Assembly: GCA_002914845.1 (NCBI GenBank)
Contig: JXTC01000056.1
Coordinates: 419,956 to 483,955 of the forward strand
From: Trema orientale
Taxonomy: Eukaryota; Streptophyta; Magnoliopsida; Rosales; Cannabaceae
Length of the DNA stretch: 64,000 nt
Direction of reading: 5' to 3'
This document shows positions 1 to 12,800 of this stretch, piece by piece. Made by a program: the position numbers and the translations under genes. Positions within the stretch are counted from its first letter, which is position 1, and each line of letters starts with the position of its first letter. Under the pieces are notes generated by a model, which worked only from the letters and a program-made list of their open reading frames with translations, did not search any database and was not told the DNA's origin.

Positions 1-117
1 CATGGCAATAAAAGTCCTATTTTTGTAAATGGTTTATAAGTTGTCCCTTTTTTCATCACATGTATTAAAAGAGGGTCAAAATTGATAATCCCCCTGTTAT
101 AAACCCAATATCCTTTC
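1..117. repeat. Fragment of a dispersed repeat, inverted relative to 14117-14206
   Basis: The stretch reads like the reverse complement of 14117-14206. Shared blocks include GTCAAAATTGATAAT, TTTTTTCATCACA and ATGGTTTATA in the same order. It is cut by the window edge, so its ends cannot be defined. The remainder up to 453 is AT-rich with no gene seen. Confidence 0.55.
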
Positions 118-453
118 TTTCACATTAAACTCAAAATTTTTTTTTATTGCACATGTATAACTTCAATTCAAATTTTTTCTTATTCTCACAGAGTTTAATC
201 AGTTTTAAACCAATTGAACTAAAAATATTTTCGATCGACTTTTTCACATGAAATTTTAATTCGGCCAATTTTTGGTTCACACTTTTTTGAATCGAAAATT
301 GACCGATCAATTTGGAAATTTCAAAAAATCGTCGAAATCTACCGATGATCACCCTTAAATATACATGTGGTTTTAAAATTTAATACATTATAAGATATAG
401 ATTTCAAAATATTTCACATATATTAAATATAATATCTGTAAGTCTTAAGTTCT

Positions 454-798
454 AAAATTCAAATCATTAACCACCGAGTTTGTGGTCTAATGGTAATCGT
501 AGTTATCTGGGGGCAAGAGGTTCCAGGTTTGAACATGGGTGGCTCCTTCAGGAGTCTTAAATGTGAGGGTACCTACCTGCCAGCCCATGCCCGATCCTCT
601 ACCCCCGGGTGCCGTTACCGCTTGTAGCTTAGCTGGGGTTCAGGTGACTCACTCCACCGTTCGGTGGTGGCGGTCTAAAAGGTCTTGGGGGACATTCCTG
701 AGCGGGGTTGGAGCTCCTATGGTCACGCCCAAGGAGGGTTGCCACGCTGGTCGCTCCCTCCTCTCCTTTTCGTTATCAAAAAAAAATTCAAATCATTA
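454..798 (+). mobile_element. tRNA-derived SINE with 16-bp target-site duplication
   Basis: A GC-rich block of about 313 bp (470-782) sits in AT-rich DNA. It is flanked by a perfect direct repeat AAAATTCAAATCATTA at 454-469 and 783-798. Near its 5' end are a Pol III A-box-like motif (TGTGGTCTAATGGT, about 481-494) and a B-box-like motif (GGTTTGAACAT, about 526-536). It ends in an A tract (778-786). Internal promoter, A tail and long target duplication together are diagnostic of a LINE-mobilised SINE. The ORF inside (539-805) has no meaning as a protein. Confidence 0.88.
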
Positions 799-985
799 TA
801 AATAAGGGCGCGTCTACAGTAGGGGCGCCCCTACGTAGGGCCCTGTCTATTCACCGTTGGATGAGAATCTGTATATAAATAGATTCTCTACAGATTTCCG
901 TTATTCCCCACAGATTCTCATCCAACGATAATTAAGACATGACCCTACGTAGGGACGCCTCTACTGTAGCCATCCCTATAAATAT
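797..985. mobile_element. Mutator-type MITE, family 1, copy 1
   Basis: The element body is 806-976 (171 bp). Its ends are inverted: GGGCGCGTCTACAGTAGGGG on the left and GGGATGGCTACAGTAGAGG on the right read as reverse complement. The similarity continues inward through CCCTACGTAGGG and GTTGGATGAGAATCTGT. It is flanked by near-identical 9-mers, TATAAATAA (797-805) and TATAAATAT (977-985). Related copies lie at 18519-18670 and 31459-31575. The 9-bp duplications point to the Mutator superfamily; no transposase is encoded. Confidence 0.85.
977..984 (+). promoter_or_regulatory. Candidate TATA box of the DHH-like gene
   Basis: TATAAATA lies 135 bp upstream of the ATG at 1119, a reasonable distance for a plant 5' UTR. 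It is also the right-hand target duplication of the adjoining MITE, so the box may have been duplicated by that insertion. Its use as a promoter is inferred from position and sequence only. Confidence 0.4.
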
Positions 986-1118
986 ATTCAAAACCATAAT
1001 ATCGAGGTTTTATAGTTAAAAGTACAAGCCCTTTAAATGTTGAACGCTTCTCGTCCTAGTTGGAGCAAAGAACCGGTTAAAGCGCACCAAGCAATCGGGT
1101 CTCGGGTCGGACCTGCTA

Positions 1119-4100
1119 ATGGCGCTCTCACTGCTCCTGAAATGGCGGACTCTTACCACAGCCTTGCCGCCATGGCCGCGAGCTCGAAGCTTCCGATCAG
1201 ACGCGGCGTTGGAGGCCATAGCCAAAGCTTCCCAAGACAAACTCCACACTCTGGTTCTCTACAACTACCCCTCCTTTTCTGGAGCTTTCTCCGCTCTCTT
1301 CGCTCACCTCTTCCACTCGCGTCTCAACCTCCCTTCTCTCATTTTGCCTTTCTCTTCCGTCGAGCCTCTCAGGTACTCTCTCTCTCTCTCTCTCTTTCTC
1401 TCGCTCGCTTTCTCACCATCCAAACAGGTCTGTTCCAATTTTGAAATTTGATTCACAGGGTTGAGGATTTATGCACTGAAGGCCTTGAGAGACTGTATCT
1501 TCTCGACTTTTTTGGCTCGAAAGGATTTGCCGAACAACTTTCGCGGCGAGCTTCGTTCGAGTGAGCTTGAATCTCGCCATTTTTTTTTTAATTTAATTTG
1601 ATTTTATTTTTTTATTTTTTTTTCCAAGTAAGTCTTGTTTTGATATGTATATTTATAATCTTTTTGTTTGATTAGAGTGATAGGATTTGATCATCGAAAA
1701 TCTGTACTTGCTAAGATACCTTGTGAGGAAGATTGTCCTGCAAATCTCACATTTCATCTGAATGTTGAGAAGAGTAGCTCTATGGCTGTGTATGAATACT
1801 TCTCTGCTAAACTTGCTGAGACCAAACATTTTGATGTAAGTGGAAATAGAGTCATTGTTTCGCATAGGTATGGATAGCTCAAAGATGAAGATGGACTTAC
1901 TAATTTTCTATTGGTGTTTTCCGAAATTTTAGGGAATGATTCCGAGTCTGTTGGAGTCAAAGGACCGAGATCGTGTAGAAATGATTCTTAAGCACATTGA
2001 GGATATAGATTTATGCCGATGGAACTTACCGGATACTAAGGCATTTAGTATTGGACTTAATGAATGGCGCTCAAAGTTCAATTGCTTAACCAATCCATAT
2101 ATGTATGAGCAGGTTTGATACTACAATATTTGTTCTTTCTCTTCTTGTCTTCTTAAGGTTTTCGGAACAATTGGATGGTCATTACTGCTTTAACCCTTTC
2201 AAGGTTTGCATCACATTTTTGTATCGTCTTTATTGTTTATTTAGTGTTCACCCAGCTTCTGTCCTAAGAACTATAACTTCAGATAAGCCAGTGGTTTTAA
2301 TACAAAAAGTAATTTTGGATAGAATGTCTAATATCTAAACATTCAAATTGCAGACCCTCTACCTGAAACATAGCCGTTAGTGTTTGATTATTGTGTCTAG
2401 TGTTGCAGTCCTTTAACTGAGTTCTGATAATCTTTTGTAGTTGATGGAGATTGATTCTACTGACTTAATTGCAAAGGGAAATTCGTATGTTTCTACTAGA
2501 GAAAAAGGTGCAGAGAAGTTACTCGACAAAGTTTTCAAAGTTAGGTTGGGCAGAGGATTTTATGGGGAGTGCCTGGTATTGATTAACTACTCCCTTGAAA
2601 CTCTTAGGTCTCTTTCATTTGCTATGTGAACTTACATTGGCAATCTTTTCATGTATGTTTTCCTGTCTCCCACAGAATAATTTTGTGCCATCAAATTATG
2701 CTATGTTACTTTTGTAAGATCGTCTGTTGAGTATGCTACAGCTCGATAGTTCCTCACTTCTCTCAATTGCATTTTAATTTATCCTTGGAAATATCAAATA
2801 TCTCGTAAGAAGTTATTGTGACATTGCGTACACAGGGAGTCAGAGTAGATATCAATACCAACTTAGTTGATGAAATTGGCAAGAAACTTAGTGTGAGAAG
2901 TGCTGCCGCAGGTCACAGGTAATTTACTTACAAGTTACTCGTGTTTCTGGGTATACTTTTTAAAGTGAATTTGTGGTCCCTATCCTGATAATTAGGTTCA
3001 CAGCTTGTATTTTTAGTTGACCATTGGCTTAAGGCACATGCTCAGATGTTCTGGCCTCCAGTGTGTGTACTTCTGGTTCACTGCTTATTTTAGACCTTTA
3101 TACAGTGATAGGGCTCTATTGATATTCAAGTGGCTTGATCATTTATGTTATACTTATATTTTATCCTCACATGAAGGCTTTCACTAAATCTGTTGTTATT
3201 TATGTAGTGTAAGAAGAGTGGTTCAATTCAGAAGTCTTCTATTTTTTGTTATTTTTGTTAGGAGTACGAGATCAAAAGTTTATTTTGCGGACTTCATAAT
3301 GAGCATTGTGCTGAATTGTGGGGCTTGAGAACTTGTTTTCTATATTTTTTAAAGCATAGATCTGTTTGGGATGCCAGCTCAATTGTTGTCTAGCATTTCT
3401 AAAAGCTGGAGAAGAAACTTTTTTCTACAATGCGAGTACTGGATTTTTATTTAAATATTGTTAATAAATTTCAAGTCAGGCTTCATAAAAAAAATTAAAA
3501 AAATTCAAGTCAGGCTTCCCTACCACCGTTGAAAGTTTGATATTAAATTTGAACACTCTCTTAAGGATTATTCTCAAATTCTTTTCATGTGTATACTAAT
3601 TTTTCTGCACAAAGTGTTATGCAAATAAAAATTCAACTAATACTAATTCTAGGTGTACTCTGGACGATCGTTTTGCTCTGACATTTTATAGATTTTGAAA
3701 GGCCTCCTGTACTTATATGGACTTATAGCTCCATAGTCATCACCCCCATTCTTTTTAATGTTCTATGGGAGGCCTTTTACATTCTAAAATAATAACATCT
3801 TTTACTTTGGTATTATTGCTGTGAAGCCTTTTCCACTTAAATTACTCTAACATTTACAGAATGTGACCTGCCATAGTTCCATTATGCCAGGCCCATAGGA
3901 GCTGTTATATACATGTTACGGAATAATCTTAAAATGTGCCTGAGGAGTACTGATAGTAGCGTTGATACCTCTGAAGTTGCAAAAGTATGATCCTTGTTAC
4001 CATCTTTCTTTCACTATGTATACTTTAAGGATGAGATGAATAACACATTTCTAATCATGAAGGCATATGGCGGTGGGGGCTCTTCAAGTTCGAGCTCCTT

Positions 4101-4140
4101 TATCATAAGGATGGATGAGTATAACCAATGGCTTCTGTGA
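1119..4140 (+). CDS. DHH-phosphoesterase-like protein (361 aa, 8 exons)
   Basis: Exons are 1119-1372, 1459-1560, 1676-1835, 1933-2112, 2441-2575, 2836-2918, 3891-3984 and 4063-4140; they total 1086 nt with matching phases and GT-AG introns. The N-terminus (MALSLLLKWRTLTT..., rich in Arg/Ser/Leu and free of acidic residues for about 25 aa) looks like an organelle transit peptide. The core resembles plant DHH/DHHA1 proteins: a nucleotide-binding-like strand (LVLYNYPSFSGAF), the LYLLDF block around residue 100, VIGFDHRKS at 120-128 in the DHH position, and a C-terminal glycine loop AYGGGGSS at 337-344. Two key positions differ from the usual motifs: DHH reads DHR, and the GGGH-type loop reads GGGGS. 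Enzymatic activity is therefore doubtful; a binding role or a divergent enzyme is possible. The substrate is unknown. The family call is from motif memory and has not been searched. Confidence 0.82.
1375..1405 (+). repeat. CT microsatellite at the start of intron 1 of the DHH-like gene
   Basis: A run of about 12 CT units begins just inside the first donor site (exon end 1372). Length variation here would sit within a few bases of the splice donor. Confidence 0.8.
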
Positions 4141-5285
4141 ATTATCATACATATTCAGGTGTGAAAAACTATCTTCAGGAAATTGCCTAATAATTCTGTC
4201 ATTGTATTTATCTCTTCAGACGTGCCTCCTTATGATATTTATATATGAACCACAACAACATATTGTTTGTGTTCGTGGTAATTTTTGATTTCTGAAATGT
4301 GTGATTACTTGTTTGTTACTCAAAAATTAAGACAGCATAATTGAGCATAAAACTTAGAGATAAGTAAGTATAAGTAGATATATACAGTAGGTAGTTAAGT
4401 TAGTTAAGTAGAGAAATATATATAACAATAAAAGAGGACCAGTTAACTGATTTCTAAGATACCAAGGTGTAAATAACTAAGCTTAAAAGTACTGAAACTT
4501 TAAATAACAGAAAACAAAGAGACTGAAATATAAATATTGAAAATAAAGAACTGAAACATAAAATATACCAGTTAACTGGAATAAGCTTGTACTGAAAATA
4601 AGATACGAAATACCAGGAAACAGAAGATGTTGTCTTGGTGCAAAAACTACCATGAACATGAGGTTGGGGTCTTGAATGGCTCAACCCTTATAGAGTTCCT
4701 TGAATGAGATGCTAGTGTGTATATGAAAGAAGAAATAGATGGTGATTTTTTGTTTGAAATATGGCTCGGTTACATGCTGACCAAACCTCGATCATGCATG
4801 TATATGAGCGTAGGTATATAAAACATGAAGTAGGAACCTTTAATGATCAAATTAAAGATGTTCATTTCACATTCTTTGTGATGTAGAAAAGTGGAGATGG
4901 ATGATCAGCCACTTTTAAGTATGTAAACTAAGGTTTATCATGCATGAACTAGTACAAAACCTTATAAAATAGGATATGGCACTTAGATGATGAATATAAG
5001 GTAAAGTACAAATGAGAAACAAGGACTAGTAGCCGAGATATATGATAAAAGAGCAAAGATCAGTCACTGTTTACGTAGAAACAGCAACTGATCATGCATG
5101 CAAAACTACTAAAGATCACTTTCTGATGTAAGAATGAAGTTGAATTAGTGATCTTAAACTAGAAACATGATTTAGGGTCATGTATAAGAGGTTAAGAGAT
5201 GTTTTATGTCTGTCGGGTGGACCAAAATGCAAGAAAACTAAGAGTTTCAGCCACTATGATGGCTAGAAACGTGAGTAGCTAAATT

Positions 5286-5322
<37 letters not shown>

Positions 5323-6571
5323 AAGAGTGTTTGTATATGTATGAAGGACTTATTATGAATGAACTTCCCTGTTGTGTGAAAGGGCTGCTCCTATTTATAA
5401 GGAGCTGAAGCTTGGAAATCAATAAATTAGTGGGAGACAAGGCTGCCAAGTGGCGAAAACAATCCTTCCTTGTCTCTTAGGATCTGGTTCCAGCCATAGT
5501 TTTAGTGAAAAACAATGATTAAATAACATGGGAATGATAATAATCGGTTTAGAACTTAATAAATTACCTTAGGGAGCAAGTCGGAAGCTGCCACCTCAGT
5601 GGTTTCACTCAAAACCAGCAAATGTAAATCGGAAACCATCTGGTTTAGGGGTTAGTTGCTAAAGAAATAACATGTTACTTAATTAGAAAGTTTCTGCATG
5701 TAACAGTGGTCGGGTATTCTTTGATTTGATACATGTAACTCACATCCTTATTTCTCTAAAAGGGTTTAGGGTATAGGGTAAGAATACGCTAGATTAATTA
5801 GGAACCGTAACCCCTAAAATAACCCTATTCTGTTTCTTTTTCTCTGTTTTTGATTTATTTTCTGTTTCAATTATATTCAAGCTTAATCTATCATTGATCA
5901 GCATTTAATTAAGATAATTCTAATCAAATTCAGGGACTTACCCCAAAACAGTTTGTTATTTCAAATCTTCAGTAATTACCTTGTGCAATGTGTCAACAAC
6001 TTGAACATCTTGTCTGTGTATGTTGGTACTGTGAAATTACTGTTACTGTTACCTCATTTTTAGTTGTCATATTGTCATATGACTCGTGCATTTATTTGGG
6101 AGGCTTACTCTATTCACTTCCAGTTGATTCTTTGGATCCTAGGTTATTTACAGCCTTAATGTTCAGGTTGTATAAGGTGGTTGTTTCTTGCTTATTTGTT
6201 TGCTTTAGATAAATGAGATAGGTAGGATGGATTTTTCTATTAATGTTCTAGTTTGCAAAAGTTAAATTGACTTAGCCTCTTTAAATAATTACTTGAAGGT
6301 CTATTGGCATCAATTTAAATTGTAATGGTGAAAAAGTTGACCCAAAGGAAAAAAGTGAAACAATAGGCTTTCAAGTTATAGATCTTCAGCATTACTTTAA
6401 GTTTAATTTTAAGGTGCAACTTATGCACAAATGTCTTGGAGGATGTGCATAAAAATTATACATTTTAAGACACATTTGAACCACTTCGCTTGGATTAATG
6501 AATACTACCCACGTTGTATGGCTGAAAGTATGTTGTGAAAGTCTGCAGACATATCTCACAGAAGACATGGA
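4141..6571. other. Spacer between the convergent DHH-like and OPT genes
   Basis: No coding exon was recognised. The spacer holds a (GA)15 microsatellite at 5289-5318, three copies of an ATCATGCATG motif (about 4791, 4939, 5092), and a possible solo LTR (4314-5950, separate entry). The short ORFs at 4454-4684 and 5988-6212 show no family features. Confidence 0.6.
4314..5950 (-). mobile_element. Possible solo LTR, minus orientation
   Basis: The segment begins TGTTACTC and ends CCAAAACA, so its termini are TGTT...AACA as in LTRs. On the minus strand it carries a strong TATA (TTATAAATAG near 5395) followed by a CT-rich leader. The 8-mer GTTTGTTA occurs at both edges (4311-4318 and 5951-5958), but it does not sit exactly outside the TG...CA ends. 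The target duplication is therefore imperfect, and no partner LTR or internal region is present. Confidence 0.35.
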
Positions 6572-9500
6572 TTACTTCAGTGGACAGCCGTCGACTACTA
6601 TGCCTTTTGCAGTTGGACATTTTGCTAAGTCGCAGTGTTCACCACTTGTTCCCCACCATGTCAAGCTTTTATTCTCCACACCTACTGAAAAGTACAGTAA
6701 CACTCCCATGAAAGCCACCCCGGCATCCAATGCAGCTGAAAGAATGTAATTGTACCTCTGCCACCATTGTTTCCTGTATCGGAACACAAAGAAGTTGAAA
6801 ATTGTTCCAACTGTAATCCAGGCATTGTAGTTCAATGGTGTTGCTGGCGGCATCATTCCTGTAGCTCCTAGAAGAACTGGAAGGTTGATCAGGGGTATCC
6901 AAGTTTGCTTGGGGAATGCCTTGTGGAACAGCCAAACGATTATTGGTCCAATGGCACCTCCAAGGAAGAACCAATTCATGGCTGAATAGTTTCCACGAGA
7001 TCCAAATATACGCTTTGGTCCCACTAACCCCCATATGACAGATGCATCAAAGAAGACTCGGTCACCGGGACAAGTCCATGGACTATCTGGGGGAAGGAGA
7101 TTATCCTGGCATATATTCTCCACAGAATTCAGTAACCACCATGCCACCGCAAGATTGATGGTTCCAGCAAGAATCGTTCCTATGAACTAGGCACCACATA
7201 GGCAAATGTTAAAAGAATAGTATGAAATTGGAAGTTTCAGAATGTAACATACAAAAAAATATTGGAGAGTAAATTAGTTAATAATACCTTAAAACATTTT
7301 AAGTTTTAACATTTTTGCTGTCAAATCTACCAACGTGATTGGTTGAAACCAAGACTTTGTTGAGTTGGGTTCAATTGTTCAGCGTTCACTAATTTTCTTT
7401 TTGTAATCATTGTTTTGGGTTATTGTGTGAGAGTGTTCACTTATCTTGTATCAGCTGCTTTCTTGCCATTAGAATACAATTTTCGTGAGATTTTTCAAAA
7501 TCACTAATCTTGAGCAAAGAATACTGTTTCTTTTTTATAGTAGTAGTGAAAGTACCTGAACTAGAAACATTGATCTTGGAGGAATCTTCATGTAATGCCC
7601 TAGCTTGAAATCATTGAGAAAGGAGACAGCCTGTGCCATGCTCATATAGCCATAGGTTTTGAAGCAAACGTTGGCAATTGGCCGTCCTGGTAATATGATA
7701 CCCATGACGTATTCTGTTATTATGTTTAGTCCTGGTGTCTGTATATATGACATCATAGATAGCATTAGTAGGAATTACATAGATTGTGAAATGATCCTCT
7801 GGATTTTGCGGCCAAGAAAAAGGAAGGAAATGAATAACATGGTTGCTAGAATACTTTCTATTATGCATGATAAAGGCAACATAATAATGGCATATATTTA
7901 TTCTAATACATAATTCGGGAAAATCAATCCGATAGCTTAATTTCATCAGAACCATTTTGTTCTTCATATAGCCAGCTCTTTATAAACAAGTAGACTTGTA
8001 GATATCCAGACTTTGTTATGGTATTCAGTTTTGTCTGGTTGACATTTAACCAAGTTAATCTGGTACATTATTACTTGGATAGCAAAGCAAACTATGAGAT
8101 ATGCCACTATGAATAATGGTCGGATAATTTATCAAAGTTTCTCATTTCATTTACTGCATATCACCGACAAGTTATGAAAATCTGACTTGCCTGGTTTGTT
8201 GTAGCAGTTATAATGCTGATTGGAAGAGTGAAAATAAAAGCCATAGCAGCAGCAAAGACGAGTCCCCACCATGGCATCTGAACCTGGTCATTCAAAAAGA
8301 TGCAGAGTGCCAGGGAAACTGCAAGTGTCACAGCAAGCAAAAAGTAAAACCACCAGGAAGGTATGTCCTTGTATCTCCTCATCAGTTTTGTATGAATGTC
8401 CTCCTTGTCTTTGTATGAAGCACGATATCGCTGATAGATCTCCCTGTCCATTTACTTGTTTTATCAAAATGTACCCATTTCATAAAATTCTTGTGAATTC
8501 AATAGGAGGGGAGTTGTTTTTGTCCACCTAGAAAAAGCATCTCTTTTTCATCTCCAATTTGGTGAACGTATAAATATATTTAGCTTGTTGGTAGTTTTGT
8601 GCTTATGTTTAGAAACATTTTATGGTATGGGGACACCTGGTGTCCGAGTCAGTCAGTCATGTGAAAGAGAACAAACTTGCTTCTTGGGATGTGTAAAAAA
8701 AAAAAGAACTTCATGCCATTTTTTTTCAAACCCTTTAAGTGAAACTAAACCCAAAACTGTGAAGGATAGAGTTGATTGGTTTTTGTTCATATGCTTGACA
8801 ATATCATGGCTAGTCAAGAAGTGTTTATGAGGGAAGATAAATTCTATAAATGCCTACTTTTTTCCGTGTTCTCTGTCGGGATTACACTAGTAGCTATTGC
8901 TGACATACTATTGAACTGGAAGTAACACTTCCACGTTTTCTTTTTTTCCTGTTCCTTCTTTTTTTCTTCTATTGTTAGCAAGTACAATAACTGAAGGAAA
9001 AAAAATACTATTACCATGAAGTAGAAAAAATCTTCTGAAGTTAAATATTTCAGAGTTATTAACAAATTTTTACCTTCCATAGAAGAAAGCCACATGTGTT
9101 AGGGTGGAGGCTATGGTAGCAAAACCAAAACCATAAGTGAGAGCAAAAAACATGCTCAAGTGAATTCGTCCTTGCTCCTCATATTTCGTTATATCCAACT
9201 CGAACTTGTCGTTCACAATAGCTGATATGTTGTAAATTTGACCTTCTGCTGTGAACAAGTGTGAAGAGAAAATGGGAAACTTACTTGCATTGTACAAGTC
9301 CAGCCCCCAGTATGCTATAGGAATCGCAACATAAATAATCAGTGCATAGCCTGCAAATACGTTGACAATGGCAAAGAAAGGGCAGATGAGGGGGCTGAAC
9401 AAGAAAGATGCCACGGCTGACCAGTCAAGTGTGAGGGATCCCAGTCCAAGGCCTCTCATGCCTGACCCAATCTGCTGTGCTGTAACTGACTTTGAGAATA

Positions 9501-9758
9501 CCCAGCAAACCCAAGATATGTTTGTAAGTGTTGTGAATAGATATCCCGGAAGGGCATACCATGAAAAACTGCAGATTAGAGCTATTACAAAGAACTTTGC
9601 CCGGGACATTCGCTGCTCATCTTTTTCATGCAAAGCCCTGTGTATTGGATGTGAAAATTTTATTAGTGTAAGTAAATATGATCTGCAGTTATCTAACCTT
9701 GAAATCATAAGCATATGAGCATAAAATCAGTTCCATGAAGTGAGTGCTATTTGAAAAT

Positions 9759-9804
<46 letters not shown>

Positions 9805-12800
9805 ATTTATGCAAAGTTAGCACTAATATCTACTTAGATTGAAGGCAGAAGGTAAGATGATTATGAGTTGTTTTGGTACAATTACCACAAGTTTTTAGGA
9901 AGGTTAAAAATATTTCTAGTTAGAGTCTACCAATAGACATGATTTTCGTGCAATTTGAATATTCCTTTTTTTCTTTTCTTGTGTTTTTCTTTCTCAAAAT
10001 AGTTTTCATATTTAGATAAGCATCACTTTATCTGGGTTTTTATAGTAATAAGAGACTCGCAGTATGCTAGGATCTGTGGTATTCTTCATTGAACTAGTTT
10101 ATGACAGTTTTTACTGCAAAAAAAATCTCTAGATCTGGGTGTTTTGTAAAGAGTAAACTGCAAAAAAATATCCTTGTTCTATAATTTAAATCATAATATT
10201 TAGACTCTGTAAAATAATATCCTGGGGTGAATTTACAAAAATCGATATTTTGTACTATTTTTTTGACCATTTTTAGTAACATAAAACAATAATATTCTTC
10301 ATAAAAACCGGATTAATCTTTAATATTCTCTATAATTTTGATGTATTATTATCTTTTACTTATTAAAATTATTTAAAGTCAACTCGAAATATCAATTTTT
10401 AGAAATTATTAATTTCAGTGTATTATTTTGTAGAGTCTAAATTTTAATATTTAAATTACAGAATACTTAAATTTTAAGAGTTTTTTTCACTTCACCCTTT
10501 ACTAAATGAAATGAAATAATTATAGTGATCGTATCCATGACTACTGCTCATAAGATGACATAACTTATTATAAGATTGACACGTCGTTACATATGGATTT
10601 CCTTATTGCTAGTCAACATTACTCTCAAAATAAAGAGCCTATCATTGAGTCTTGAATTTATGGCGCTAATAAAGTGAGACTGGGACATAGCTTAAAGGTC
10701 GCAAAAGAAAACAAAGAGCCGCATGTAATGACCTACAATGAGTTGACTCGACCCTATTCTTTGTAGTTTGTCGGGTTGAGTCAAAATTCCTCAAAATTTT
10801 GTGTTCAAAAAAAATGGCCAGCAAGCCAATCAGTAGTATAGGAATCAGTATCAACTAGTGGAGGGCTATTATTATTATTGCCATCCAGCAAACTATTATC
10901 ATTCTTATTATTTTTGGAGATAAGCTGGGTCTGGGTTTGTTTTCTTGCATGCATTTGGCCCCTTTATCCTCATGTTTTCCTGTATTGTTCGAGCTGTGTG
11001 CGCCCATCTTGTTTCGAACCTTTTTTTTTCTCAATAAAAGAATATATTCGTAGAAGTTATCAAAAACATAATTGAGTTTGGAATCAAGTGTTTGCCATTA
11101 ATTAAAGTCTTGATTAAAAAATGTTAATATTCCGTATAGGAAGTTTATGATGGAAATAACTCTTTAGAAGTGCGCATATATAAATTCACATTATATTACA
11201 ATAATCAAGTAGTTTCAAATATGGTCAATATGATGGAATTTGATTAAGCTTTTTTTTTTTTATTAATGGAAGAATTTGATTAAGTATTGAATCTCGTATT
11301 TTTCAAGAATTTCCAGGCTGTGATTATGTTTATACGTACCGGAAAAGTGAGACCTGAACGAGAGTACTGGGCCACCACATATGGGCCGGTTCTACCACGT
11401 ACTTCCTTAACAGCCCAGCCCACCCATATCCCAGCACCTGTAAGTTGCAACCAACTTTATGACTTCTATCAACCAACCATGAATTCACAAAATCTAATCA
11501 GGCTAACGTTAAGTCCGCATTCTTTCCCACTTTTTTCGTCGTACTGACATATGATTTCAATATGCTTTACAATAAATTAAAATGAGAGATATTTTTGTGG
11601 AATCATATGGCTCGATGAACGCCACCAAAATAGTAATAATAAAAACAAGAGTTGGGCAACTCTTCTTTCTTCTTATTAAAATAAAATAAAAAATCATTTT
11701 TCTCAAATCTCATTATTTCAAGTAATTGACCTTGAGTGAGAGTACCCATGATTGTTTAGACTATACTCTTCCTTGGTTTTAAGTGGAAGCTCACTTTATA
11801 AGCTAAAGATAATGATTTTTTTATTGAAAGGAAAGAATAATATTTTATAAGATCTCTTTATAAGCTAAAGATAATGATATTTTACAGTACCTTCCAAAAC
11901 TTTTTTTTTTTTTTTGACGAACCTCCAAAACAATTTTGCGTTTCTCCTTTTTCTTCTATCTTTCGTTCTTGCTTTTGAACCCAAAAGACAATAAAAAAAA
12001 ATACTCCACTCAAAAAAGAAAAAGACAATAAAAAAATACAAAAACTTTATTTTATACTCGAAATGTAAAAACTACAATTGTTTACGGAAAACCAAGCAAA
12101 CCATTTATTAAATTTAAAAAAGAAAATCCTAACAAAAGAACATATGAATGCATGTATATTATACATTAATATATAATCATCCCACCACTACCAGCCAGCT
12201 AATAACGACAACGTACTTTTTTTATTTTTTTCTCTTTTTTTTTTCTTGGATTATTTTTCTTTCGAAGAGCTAAATCATGACAATATACCCTTTTTACCCA
12301 GCTTCTAGTTTTTCATGCCATGATAGTGTATCTAGTCAGGAACGAGTTCACCTTCTTCTATAAATATATCTTTTACCTAAATTTTGTACCAAAAATAAAA
12401 TTAAAAAACGAAATTAAAAGTAATAAAAATAAAATATATATATATGTATATATATTTACATTACCTGGGTGGTGGTAATGAGAAGCCAACCAGCCAAAAA
12501 AGAGATACTCCGACCATAAAACGCCTTAATAATAGTAACGATCCCCACTGCATAAGCTGATCCGTTTCCAAAGGCACTTCCGGCATTAGCAAATATGGAA
12601 ATGAGCACGTGTTCTTTTATGTTAAACGGACCCGGGTTAACCGAAAACACCCTCTGCCCGAACCCGGGTATCCTGAACCGGGTCCTGGGGAGAGTCCTGG
12701 CCAGGAAATGGCCGATGGGGAGTGTGGCCACCTGGACAGTTATTTGGGTTATGACTAGGGGCTCCGTACGGTATGCGAAGAATTGGTTGAGGAAGGAGAG

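Noticed and set aside
539-805. 88-codon ORF in GC-rich sequence
   Set aside because: It lies entirely within the SINE bounded by the 16-bp duplication.
1037-1444. 135-codon plus-strand ORF overlapping the first exon of the DHH-like gene
   Set aside because: It is another frame of the same DNA. The frame starting at 1119 splices into seven further in-phase exons with family motifs; this one does not.
2105-2338. ORF with QLDGHYCFNPFK as a possible extra exon of the DHH-like gene
   Set aside because: Exon 4 ends in phase 0 at 2112 and joins cleanly to 2441 (YEQ|LMEIDS). The segment lies inside the intron and would break a frame that otherwise totals 1086 nt.
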